Origin: RUG343 sp964486215
Lineage (GTDB): Bacteria; Bacillota_I; Bacilli_A; RF39; UBA660
Reading direction: 5' to 3'
Assembly (NCBI GenBank): GCA_964486215.1
Contig: CAZALI010000003.1
Coordinates: forward strand, 1-64,000
DNA: 64,000 bases
A program made the translations under genes and the position numbers. This document shows, one piece after another, positions 35,790-44,094 of this stretch; the first letter of the stretch is position 1, and each line of letters begins with the position of its first letter. The notes beneath the pieces are model-generated. The model had not been told where the DNA came from, did not search any database, and worked only from the letters and a program-made list of their open reading frames with translations.

Positions 35790-37162
35790 TTATTGTATTC
35801 CTCAATTAACTTAGTATATTCTTCTTGAAGTTCAGCTAATCTTTCTTTACTACTAGCTTCAAAACGAGCAGTAATGTTAGGTCCAGTATTACTAGCTCTA
35901 ACTAAAGCCCATCCATCGTCAAATAAAACTTTAACTCCATCAATATCTAGGTAGTTATAACCTTTTTCTTTAGCATATTCTTTTATTTTATCTACGACAT
36001 TAAATTTAATGGTATCAGGAGAAGCAAATTTAATTTCTTCGGTAGCATAATACTTATTTATACCATCAAGTAATTCATCGACAGTTTTATCAGTGTTAGA
36101 TAAAATTTCTAAAATACGAAGTCCAGCATAAAGTCCTGAATCAAATCCTGGCCAACGATCTCTATAGTATACATGACCAGATAATTCTCCACCGAATGGC
36201 AAGTCTTGCTGTCTAATAGCTGCTTTAGTATAGGAGTTACCTGTACGATAACAGATACCTTTAGCTCCTAATTTTTCTATTTCATCACTTAGCGATTTAG
36301 AACATTTAACATCGTATAAGAATTCTTTCTTTTCTACTTTGTTTATAATATCTCTAATAATTATAATCATATAATAATCAGTTGGAAGAAAAGTACTAGT
36401 ATTTGTTACTATACCGAGTCTATCTCCATCACCATCAAATGAAATACCAATATCAGCATTCAATTCTTGTACTTTTTCTTTTAACTGCTCTAGATTTGAC
36501 TCAATGCAAGGATCAGGATGATGATTTGGAAAATGGCCATCTGATTCTTCATTAATAATAGTTAAATCCATAGGAAACATCTCATATATCTTTCTGGCTA
36601 TAATTGATGTTGTTCCATTCGCAGGATCTAAGACTACTTTTAGTTTTCTATTTCCAAAATGAAGATTATTTCTATATAATTCAATATAGTCATTAGTAAT
36701 ATCATAAGTCTTGACTTTACCATTACCACTAGCAAATTTGCCAGCTAAAATATAATCTAAGAAGTCTTGTATCTCTTGACCTTTACAATTTCCATTCTCA
36801 TCAAAAGCAAACTTAAAACCATTATCATCTTTTGGATTATGAGAAGCAGTAACCATTACTCCACTATATACTTCTAGTTTTATACAAGCATAATAATACA
36901 TTGGTGTTGTGCATAAACCTAGATAAATAATATCTATTCCTGTTTCTTTTATACCTGTGATCAAAGCATTAGTTAAATCTGGAGAAGATAGTCTATTATC
37001 GTGTCCAATTACACATGTTGTCTTGCCCATCTCTTTAATTTTACTACCAAATCCTAGACCAAAAGTATAAGCAGTATCTTCATCTAATTCAGTTGGATAT
37101 ATACCCCTAACATCATAACCACGAAATATATTTTTATTAATATTTTCTTTTATTTGATACAT
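35786..37162 (-). CDS. Phosphomannomutase / phosphoglucomutase
   Basis: Interconverts hexose 1- and 6-phosphates for cell-wall and glycan precursors. 458 aa from the ATG at 37162 (GGAGGG ahead; the reading from 37186 overlaps the upstream gene). Alpha-D-phosphohexomutase motifs: catalytic Ser107 in VTASHNPKDDNGFK; metal loop SFDGDGDRLGIV; sugar-binding GGELSGHVYYRD; phosphate-binding RASNTGPNITARFEA. Substrate preference (mannose or glucose) cannot be read from the sequence. Ends with TGA. Confidence 0.92.
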   Translation of the reverse strand: MYQIKENINKNIFRGYDVRGIYPTELDEDTAYTFGLGFGSKIKEMGKTTCVIGHDNRLSSPDLTNALITGIKETGIDIIYLGLCTTPMYYYACIKLEVYSGVMVTASHNPKDDNGFKFAFDENGNCKGQEIQDFLDYILAGKFASGNGKVKTYDITNDYIELYRNNLHFGNRKLKVVLDPANGTTSIIARKIYEMFPMDLTIINEESDGHFPNHHPDPCIESNLEQLKEKVQELNADIGISFDGDGDRLGIVTNTSTFLPTDYYMIIIIRDIINKVEKKEFLYDVKCSKSLSDEIEKLGAKGICYRTGNSYTKAAIRQQDLPFGGELSGHVYYRDRWPGFDSGLYAGLRILEILSNTDKTVDELLDGINKYYATEEIKFASPDTIKFNVVDKIKEYAKEKGYNYLDIDGVKVLFDDGWALVRASNTGPNITARFEASSKERLAELQEEYTKLIEEYNK

Positions 37163-37170
37163 ATTCCCTC

Positions 37171-37890
37171 CTATTTCTTTTTCCAAAAAGGAAATCTTTT
37201 ACGTCCAAATATTAAATCTTCGACAGCTTCTAAATTTAAATTTTTATTTAACTTAGGCATATCTGGGAAAGCATTCATTAGACGTTTAGTAAGAATTGAA
37301 GCACTTGATAAACGACGGCGCACTTCTTTTTTTATTTTGTGTGTTACATCTTTATTAGTTAAACGATGAATATTGATACGTAAACTCATTACTATGTTTG
37401 TTGAAACAATGAAGTCTATTAAGAATAATACAAATAAAATAGCAGCTATAATATAGATAGTTTTTGAATCAAACGAATATAGAAAATTACTTATAAGTGG
37501 TTGGACATACTTTATAATTATGACCCCACCTAGTCCAAAACATAAAGCAAATTTCAAACATACACGTCCGTCTAAATTTAGTTTTTCATCTGAATAATCC
37601 CACCAACGCATTCTAAATATTTTTTCCATTAAAAGAGAAGTGAAATATTCTAAACCAGTACATATAGCGGTTGATAAAACATATAAAGCGATAATATCAT
37701 TCTCATATTTTTGTAGTAATAGGCACATCAAAACTGCTCCCAAACCAAAGACGGGTATCACTGGTCCAATTAAATAGCCACGTGAAAGATTTAGTTTCTT
37801 TTCATTTATAGATACGAAACTAACTTCGACTATATAGCCTATAACTGAATAAATTATGAACATTATAAATAAAGTTGATAAATAATACAT
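37171..37890 (-). CDS. CmpB-family (ABC_trans_CmpB) membrane protein
   Basis: 239 aa from the ATG at 37890 (AGGAGC ahead). Five or so TMs in the first 165 residues with family signatures: GYIVEVSFVSINEKKLNLSR, GYLIGPVIPVFGLGA, LEYFTSLLMEKIFRMRWWDY and NLDGRVCLKFALCFGLGGV. The C-terminal 70 residues are basic and cytoplasmic (RLTNKDVTHKIKKEVRRRL). The family is named as a putative ABC permease but has no proven transport role. It lies between the ZIP transporter and the phosphohexomutase. Confidence 0.75.
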   Translation of the reverse strand: MYYLSTLFIMFIIYSVIGYIVEVSFVSINEKKLNLSRGYLIGPVIPVFGLGAVLMCLLLQKYENDIIALYVLSTAICTGLEYFTSLLMEKIFRMRWWDYSDEKLNLDGRVCLKFALCFGLGGVIIIKYVQPLISNFLYSFDSKTIYIIAAILFVLFLIDFIVSTNIVMSLRINIHRLTNKDVTHKIKKEVRRRLSSASILTKRLMNAFPDMPKLNKNLNLEAVEDLIFGRKRFPFWKKK

Positions 37891-37897
37891 AAAGCTC

Positions 37898-38635
37898 CTA
37901 AAATAGCATTGATATACTAAGTAAAACAATACCTAGTATTATGCCAGTTATCATATATTTGTTTTTAATATTTTTAATGACACGAGGAAATAATTCATCT
38001 ATCAAGATAAACATAAGCATACCTAATGTGCATGATAATAAGATTCCATCAACTAAGCTATTTAATTCGCTTGTGTTAGCAAAATACATAACTAAGCCAC
38101 CTGCAAAGGTTGAAAGTGTTACTAAGAGGATATAGATTATTGTTTTATACTTATCTTCTTTAGCTTGATGTAGTGTTCCTCCTATTACCATACCTAATGG
38201 TATATTATGAAAACCTACTCCTATAGTTAAAGCTAAGCCTAGTTTAGCATCACTTATAACACTACTATAGATAGCCATTCCTTCTATAACATTATGAATA
38301 CCTAAAGCAAGAGATGTCATTACACCTATATGAATTAAATTATCTTCATTATCACTATCATTATGATCAGGAATAAAATGATCTAATACTCTTAAAATAT
38401 AAAAACCTAAAGCAGTACATATAATAAATATATATATTTTAGATAATTCTATTTCTTCCATAATTTCTGGTAAAAGATCTGTTACTATTAACATTATTAT
38501 TACTGAGAAAGCTAAACCTATAGAGAAATTAACTATATTATTTTTCTTATTAAAAATATATGTTATTAATATACCTATAAGTATAAATATTCCTAGTAAT
38601 AATGTCGTTAATAGAGCTATTTGATTCTTGTCCAT
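37898..38635 (-). CDS. ZIP-family divalent metal transporter
   Basis: Imports zinc or related divalent metals. 245 aa, about eight TMs. Metal-site motifs on TM4 and TM5: LGIHNVIEGMAIYSS and GVGFHNIPLGMVIGG; the His-rich cytoplasmic loop DHFIPDHNDSDNEDN lies between TM3 and TM4. Metal specificity not readable. It might serve metal-dependent neighbours such as the Mn pyrophosphatase or the DUF3267 zincin; this is speculation. Confidence 0.88.
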   Translation of the reverse strand: MDKNQIALLTTLLLGIFILIGILITYIFNKKNNIVNFSIGLAFSVIIMLIVTDLLPEIMEEIELSKIYIFIICTALGFYILRVLDHFIPDHNDSDNEDNLIHIGVMTSLALGIHNVIEGMAIYSSVISDAKLGLALTIGVGFHNIPLGMVIGGTLHQAKEDKYKTIIYILLVTLSTFAGGLVMYFANTSELNSLVDGILLSCTLGMLMFILIDELFPRVIKNIKNKYMITGIILGIVLLSISMLF

Positions 38636-38636
38636 A

Positions 38637-39455
38637 CTATTTACCTCCTAATAAGATAATAATAACGATAATAGCTAATATTATACGATATATCATAAAT
38701 ATCTTAAAGTTATGATTATCAAGATATTTTAGTAAGAATTTAATACATAATAAACCTATTATAAATGATGTTAATATACCTACTGCAAAGTAAGATAAAT
38801 TAGCTCCTATCATTGTCCATGTAGATTTATGTAATAATTCTAAAACAACAGCTCCAGCTACTATTGGAGCACTTAAATAGAATGAAAATTTAGCAGATGA
38901 TGTTCTATCTACTCCTAGAGTTCTTGCAGCTGCTATAGTTGTTCCAGAACGAGAAAAGCCAGGTATTAGTGCTAGTATTTGACTAGTACCAATAATTAGA
39001 GAATCTTTTAAGGTTAGTTTATGAATATCTTTTTTCTCTTCACTTTTAATATCGCATAGATAGATAACTATTCCCATAAAAGCTAAGGCTATAGCTATTA
39101 AATAATAACTATTTCTAAAGAAGTCTTCTACTACATCTTCAAATAATACTCCGGCTAAGGCTGCTGGTATAGTAGCGGCAATTAAGTACCAAAGAAGTTT
39201 TCCATCTTTATCTTTTACTCCTTTTGTTAAGCCGTTTGTTATTATCTTTATAAAGTCTTTATAGAAGAATACTAATATAGCTAGTAATGTACCTAAATGT
39301 AAGGCTATATCAAATGACATAGCAATATTATCACTAATATTACTTCCTATACCAAAGATATCTCTAAAGATGATTAAATGGGCTGATGAAGATATTGGTA
39401 AAAACTCAGCTATTCCTTGTACTATTCCTAATATTATTACTGATAAGATATCCAT
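38637..39455 (-). CDS. uppP: Undecaprenyl-diphosphatase UppP (BacA)
   Basis: Integral membrane enzyme that dephosphorylates undecaprenyl diphosphate on the outer face so that the carrier can be reused for peptidoglycan and glycans. 272 aa, full length. Motifs: GIVQGIAEFLPISSSAHLI near the N-terminus and IPGFSRSGTTIAAARTLGVD. It sits one base from the DUF368 gene, giving a complete dephosphorylation-plus-flipping pair. Confidence 0.95.
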   Translation of the reverse strand: MDILSVIILGIVQGIAEFLPISSSAHLIIFRDIFGIGSNISDNIAMSFDIALHLGTLLAILVFFYKDFIKIITNGLTKGVKDKDGKLLWYLIAATIPAALAGVLFEDVVEDFFRNSYYLIAIALAFMGIVIYLCDIKSEEKKDIHKLTLKDSLIIGTSQILALIPGFSRSGTTIAAARTLGVDRTSSAKFSFYLSAPIVAGAVVLELLHKSTWTMIGANLSYFAVGILTSFIIGLLCIKFLLKYLDNHNFKIFMIYRIILAIIVIIILLGGK

Positions 39456-40292
39456 CTAATCATCTCCTAATTTATATCCTATTACAAGGCCTATTACTAA
39501 TAGTATAATACCTACTAATAATTCAGGTATACTATGAGTAAAATCTACTTTCATTAATAAAGTAACAACACTAGCTATTAAGAATCCAAATATAGCATAA
39601 TACGTAAGTGTTTTATATTTACTAAATAAGTATTCTAATAATTTAGCTATGAAGATAATACCAAATACTACTCCTAAACCAAATGGTATTAATACTAATA
39701 AATTATGTGCTAAATTATCAAAATTAGTTAAGTCTGCTACTACTTTTATTATTGGTTTATAAAAACCTAATAACATTAACATAAATGATCCTGATATACC
39801 AGGAATAACCATAGATGCAGCAGCAACTACTCCTACTAAGAATAATAGTATATAACTAAGTATATTTAAATTACTTAGATTAACACTACTAGTATTACTA
39901 CCTATAATAGCAAGTATTATTACGATAGAAAATGTTATTATACTTAGAATTATATTAATAGACTTTTGTCTCTTTACTTTTAATTTCTTAAATATTAATG
40001 GTATTCCTCCTAGTATTAATCCTACAAAGAATAATATAGTAGCTGTAGGATATTTATCTAGAGTAAAATTAATTACTTTACTCATAGATAAAATAGCTAG
40101 AGCTGCTCCTAGACCAAATGGTATTAAGATAGACATAGAATTTTTAAATTCTTTTAAGATATTGGATATTGCTTTTATTAAGTATTCATATATACCCATA
40201 GTAAGAGCAATAGTACCTCCACTTACTCCAGGTATTATATTAGCTAATCCAAATATAAAGCCTTTTAAAGTTAAAAATAATTTATCTTTCAT
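39456..40292 (-). CDS. DUF368 membrane protein, PopT-type undecaprenyl-phosphate translocase
   Basis: About 278 aa. DUF368 signatures occur twice, as expected from an internal repeat: GLANIIPGVSGGTIALTMG near the N-terminus and MVIPGISGSFMLMLLGFYK in the middle. DUF368 proteins (PopT) have been shown to flip undecaprenyl phosphate back to the inner face, alongside DedA-type UptA. About eight TMs. Start: the ATG at 40292 comes right after the ppaC stop (TAA-T-ATG); an in-frame ATG at 40301 overlaps ppaC and cannot be excluded. Neither has a strong ribosome site, suggesting coupling. Confidence 0.85.
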   Translation of the reverse strand: MKDKLFLTLKGFIFGLANIIPGVSGGTIALTMGIYEYLIKAISNILKEFKNSMSILIPFGLGAALAILSMSKVINFTLDKYPTATILFFVGLILGGIPLIFKKLKVKRQKSINIILSIITFSIVIILAIIGSNTSSVNLSNLNILSYILLFLVGVVAAASMVIPGISGSFMLMLLGFYKPIIKVVADLTNFDNLAHNLLVLIPFGLGVVFGIIFIAKLLEYLFSKYKTLTYYAIFGFLIASVVTLLMKVDFTHSIPELLVGIILLVIGLVIGYKLGDD

Positions 40293-40293
40293 A

Positions 40294-41910
40294 TTAATCA
40301 TTATCTATAGCATCTATAATAAGTGGAACAATATCTTGTTTACGAGATAAGCATTTATCTATAAATGTTCCTTCTTCTATTTCTTTATTATATATAGATG
40401 ACATTAGATTTTTTCCTTTCTCATTAAATATAACATAAGAACCATTCTTTATTATATCAGTAATATATAGACAAGCTAGTATATAATTATTAGCTTCAGC
40501 TAATTTATTTAGAGCTTCTATATATGAAGTGATATCTTTTCTTATATCTTCAAAGTTCATAGTAAAGAACTGTCCTATAGCAAATGTCTTATTTGATACA
40601 GTAAATAATTTATAGTCATTGAAGATTACATCTTCTACTTTCATACCTTTTAGAGAAGTACCTGCTTTTAATAATTCTAGTCCATATTCTTCATAGTTTA
40701 CTTTAGCTAATTTAGATAGACTAGTTACTGCTTCTCGATCTTTATCTGTTGTAGTTGGACTTTTCAATATCAAAGTATCAGATAAAATACCTGATAATAA
40801 CATACCAGCTATATTTTCAGGAATAGCTAATTTTTTTTCAATAAACAAAGTATAAATAATAGTAGAAGTAGATCCAACTGCCATACCTCTAAAATTAATT
40901 GGTTTAGCTGTAGTTAAAGTACTTAAATTATGATGATCTATTACTTCTTCTACAATAGCTTCATCTAGACCATCAGCACTTTGCATAGGTTCATTATGAT
41001 CTACTAAGACTACCCTCTTAGGATTAATATCATTTAAATCAGTAATTCTAAGAAGTCCTGTACATTTACCAGCTTTATTAATAACAGGATAATTAGTATG
41101 TCTTAGTTTAGAATTTATCTCTTTAACATTAGATATATAGTCTGTTGTATAAAACTTAATTGGATTACTATTAGATATTAAAGTTCTTATGTAGTTAGTA
41201 AGTGGTACAATACGAGATAAATGATAAGTATCATATGGACTTCTAATTATATTTACTTTATTCTTTTTAGCTAACTTAATGTGTTTATTATGTATTTCAC
41301 TACCACCAGTTAAAATAATTAATTTTACTTTACTTTTAATAGCATAATCTATAATAGAATGTCTATCTCCTAATATTAGAATATTAGTATTATCTAGATT
41401 AACGTTTCCTAATATTCTACTTGATTTATAAGAAGCTATTAGTATTTTACCTCTTATTTCATCATCAAAGTGTAATAATTCTTCTCCTCCTAAATCTTTT
41501 AATAAATTATCATAAGAAGTATCTAGTTTATCATAATTATTACTTACAATATTCATAGCTAGATCTTTAATAGTAATTAGAGATAAGAAATCGTTATCTC
41601 CTTTTACAATAGGAATACCAGTAATATTATGATTAATCATATATTTATAAGCAGAATAAATAGACTCTGTTTCCTTCATAAATAGATTTTTACTATAGTT
41701 AACATCTCTTACTTGAAGTTTAACATCATTTAAATACTCAGGCTTTTTTACTTTAAAATATTTGAGAGCAAATTCTGTTTCTCTATTTAAATTTCCTAGT
41801 ACTCTTGGCTCTGTTTCTTCCCCCAAAGTATTCTTTAAATACGAAAGAGCTATTGCGGAAACAACAGAATCAGTATCAGGATTTTTATGTCCAAAGATTA
41901 GTTTCTTCAT
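40294..41910 (-). CDS. ppaC: Manganese-dependent inorganic pyrophosphatase, CBS-DRTGG type
   Basis: Hydrolyses PPi to two Pi in the cytoplasm. 538 aa, much longer than plain family II enzymes because a regulatory CBS-DRTGG-CBS block is inserted. DHH domain: GHKNPDTDSVVSAIA (metal ligands), LVDHNEPMQS and EVIDHHNLS (D325, H326, H327). CBS1 about 68-120, DRTGG-like segment with KLIILTGGSEIH, CBS2 about 245-300; DHHA2 at the C-terminus. CBS-PPases are regulated by adenine nucleotides. ATG 41910 is chosen: seven bases from GGAG, whereas the GTG at 41916 is one base away. First gene of the operon. Its substrate links to PPDK (1047). Confidence 0.93.
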   Translation of the reverse strand: MKKLIFGHKNPDTDSVVSAIALSYLKNTLGEETEPRVLGNLNRETEFALKYFKVKKPEYLNDVKLQVRDVNYSKNLFMKETESIYSAYKYMINHNITGIPIVKGDNDFLSLITIKDLAMNIVSNNYDKLDTSYDNLLKDLGGEELLHFDDEIRGKILIASYKSSRILGNVNLDNTNILILGDRHSIIDYAIKSKVKLIILTGGSEIHNKHIKLAKKNKVNIIRSPYDTYHLSRIVPLTNYIRTLISNSNPIKFYTTDYISNVKEINSKLRHTNYPVINKAGKCTGLLRITDLNDINPKRVVLVDHNEPMQSADGLDEAIVEEVIDHHNLSTLTTAKPINFRGMAVGSTSTIIYTLFIEKKLAIPENIAGMLLSGILSDTLILKSPTTTDKDREAVTSLSKLAKVNYEEYGLELLKAGTSLKGMKVEDVIFNDYKLFTVSNKTFAIGQFFTMNFEDIRKDITSYIEALNKLAEANNYILACLYITDIIKNGSYVIFNEKGKNLMSSIYNKEIEEGTFIDKCLSRKQDIVPLIIDAIDND

Positions 41911-41931
41911 ATACACTCTCCTACTATGGAA

Positions 41932-41940
41932 ATTATAACA
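41932..41940 (-). promoter_or_regulatory. Extended -10 promoter of the ppaC operon
   Basis: TGT-TATAAT on the minus strand, 22 bases before the ATG; it abuts the T-tail of the upstream terminator (41940-41970). Confidence 0.55.
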
Positions 41941-41970
41941 AAAATAAGAGAATAAGTAAATATTCTCTTA
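41940..41970 (-). terminator. Terminator of the pilC-pilD-dnaB operon
   Basis: TAAGAGAATA / TATTCTCTTA perfect 10-bp stem (41945-41970) with six-base loop, then TTTTTG on the minus strand; overlaps the dnaB stop. Confidence 0.8.
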
Positions 41971-43266
41971 AACTAATTCATTTAATATTTCATCCATCTC
42001 TTGTTCATTTTCTTTAGAGACAGTTGTTTCTTTAACTTCATTATTAAACCATACTGGTAGAGATTCTTTAGAATCTTTTTTCTCTTTACTTGGAGTTTTC
42101 TTTACTAAGTTCTTTAATTTCTTATGTTCTTTTTCTGTTATCTTCATAGCTTCTTCTACAGTTTCAATATTTAGTCTTTTCCATTGACCTGCTATGGTTT
42201 CAATATAAGATTTCTTTAACTTTTCATTATTTAATTTTAATGTATAAGCTATAAGTACATTGACTACTCCTGGATTTAGATTCTGATCTATTAGAAGAGA
42301 TTCTACTAGTCTTTTATCATGATCAGTTGGTTCTGCTCCTTTATATTTTGCTTTTAGAAATTCATATGGAGTTAAAGTTTCAAAAGTATAAACCATTTTA
42401 GCCCACTTTGAATTATCTCCACTAGGTTTCTTTAAATAATCTGGTTGATGTTTATATATAAATGTAGGAAGTGATCCATTATTTTCAAACTGATAATAAT
42501 TACGAGTAGCTTTTCTTAACTTTTCTTTATCTATTAAACCTTTTTCATTAATAGAGTCTCTAATTAAACCACTCATTTCATAAGTCTTAATATTATAAGT
42601 AAAAGATAGTGAATTAATTAACTTCTTAGTATCATTTGTGAAAGCTTTTTCGTTTAACTCATCTTTTGGAATTGATGAAATTACTTCATCAAAATCTATT
42701 CCTTTAGATATTTCAATATTATTAGATTCTTTTTTACTTATATCAGGAATACTATCAATAGAAGTTTTTTCCACTGATGAGAATACATTATCAAAAGACT
42801 TAGTTATATCTGTATAATTCTTTAAATCTATCTTTGGTATTTTAAAATAATTTAGTAGTTTATTATACTCAGTCTTTCCTAAATTATTATATAAAACAAT
42901 ATTTAATACTGGATGTGAAAAAACATCACTAGCACTTAGTGGTGAATATAATAGATAAACATAATTATTAGTAGTTTCTTCTTTAACATAAGTCTTTAAT
43001 AGACCTATGGCTTCTAACTTTTCTCTAGCTATTACAATGTCATTTAAATTTAATTGCATAGTAGACATTAAATGATGATGAGTTAATTCATCACTCATTA
43101 CTTGAAGTTTATCTAAATCATCTTTTAATGTTTCATATAAAGATACTGCTGTATGACCTATAATTGGTTGATACAACATAGTTATTATCTTATAATCTTC
43201 TTCATTAAGAATAGTTTTATTAATAACTGTATAAGTATCTGCTGGTAAAATAGTAATATTTCTCAT
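41968..43266 (-). CDS. dnaB: Replication initiation / helicase-loader protein DnaB (Bacillus type)
   Basis: Works with DnaD and DnaI to load the replicative helicase at oriC and restart sites. 432 aa from the ATG at 43266 (GGTGAT ahead; the GTG at 43278 is alternative). N-terminal winged-helix domain (LPADTYTVINKTIL; ITMLYQPIIGHTAVSLYETL) and the C-terminal DnaB_2/DnaD-like domain (LIDQNLNPGVVNVLIAYTL; SYIETIAGQWKRLNI). Disordered Lys-rich tail. DnaI, its usual downstream partner, is not in the window: the next genes are ppaC and others. Confidence 0.85.
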   Translation of the reverse strand: MRNITILPADTYTVINKTILNEEDYKIITMLYQPIIGHTAVSLYETLKDDLDKLQVMSDELTHHHLMSTMQLNLNDIVIAREKLEAIGLLKTYVKEETTNNYVYLLYSPLSASDVFSHPVLNIVLYNNLGKTEYNKLLNYFKIPKIDLKNYTDITKSFDNVFSSVEKTSIDSIPDISKKESNNIEISKGIDFDEVISSIPKDELNEKAFTNDTKKLINSLSFTYNIKTYEMSGLIRDSINEKGLIDKEKLRKATRNYYQFENNGSLPTFIYKHQPDYLKKPSGDNSKWAKMVYTFETLTPYEFLKAKYKGAEPTDHDKRLVESLLIDQNLNPGVVNVLIAYTLKLNNEKLKKSYIETIAGQWKRLNIETVEEAMKITEKEHKKLKNLVKKTPSKEKKDSKESLPVWFNNEVKETTVSKENEQEMDEILNELV

Positions 43267-43319
43267 GATTATCACCACAAATATATATTAACATAAATAA
43301 TACTTTTTTTAAGTATTTT

Positions 43320-44084
43320 TTACCATCTTAAGAAATTTAATATTGTTTCACTATTAATACCAGTAAAATACATTAAAGTTAAAGCTATAAGTAAGAATGG
43401 GCCAAATGGAATTACGTGTTCTTTTTCTTTTACTAAGAACATAATAGATATTGGTAAAGCTATAATACTACCTAAAAAGATAGAGAATATTCCGGCTAAT
43501 ATACCTAGAATATGTCCAAAGATAAACATCATCTTTATATCTCCTCCACCTAGAGATTCTTTCTTAAAGATAAAGTTACCTATTAACATAATAAAGTACA
43601 TTATTAAGAAAAGAATAATTCCATCACCTATAGCTTTTAAAGTACCAAAAATACCTATATTTAATAAATCAAATATAGTGAAGTACAAAGACATAAATAT
43701 TAGTAATTCATCTGGTATGATGAGACTAGATACATCTGTGATTATTACTATTAATAATAGAGATATAATACCTAAAGCCATAAATAATTCATAAGTTGGT
43801 CCAAAGACATAGTATGCTGTAGTGAATAATATACCAGAGAATATTTCCATATAAGTAGACAATGGATCTATTTTAGTATGACAATAACGGCATTTTCCAC
43901 GTAAAAAGATATATGATAGTATTGGTATCATATCTAGTAGTGATAATGGATGTGAGCAGTTATCACACTTTGATCTAGTAGTTAAAAATGGTTCATCTTT
44001 TACTAAGTGTGTAGCAACTACTGTATAAAAAGAACCAAAGCATGTACCTAAAATAAAGAAGATACATAGCATTGTTATACTCAT
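43320..44084 (-). CDS. pilD: Prepilin peptidase (A24 aspartate protease, PilD type)
   Basis: Cleaves, and in many homologues N-methylates, class III signal peptides of type IV pilins and pseudopilins at the cytoplasmic face. 254 aa, about seven TMs. Bifunctional form: the N-terminal zinc-finger-like loop CDNCSHPLSLLDMIP ... CRYCHTKIDP is retained. Catalytic aspartates in IITDVSSLIIPDE and SLGGGDIKMMF. Ten bases after the PilC-like gene. The probable client in this window is the protein at 18379. Confidence 0.93.
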   Translation of the reverse strand: MSITMLCIFFILGTCFGSFYTVVATHLVKDEPFLTTRSKCDNCSHPLSLLDMIPILSYIFLRGKCRYCHTKIDPLSTYMEIFSGILFTTAYYVFGPTYELFMALGIISLLLIVIITDVSSLIIPDELLIFMSLYFTIFDLLNIGIFGTLKAIGDGIILFLIMYFIMLIGNFIFKKESLGGGDIKMMFIFGHILGILAGIFSIFLGSIIALPISIMFLVKEKEHVIPFGPFLLIALTLMYFTGINSETILNFLRW

Positions 44085-44094
44085 AATTTCCTCC

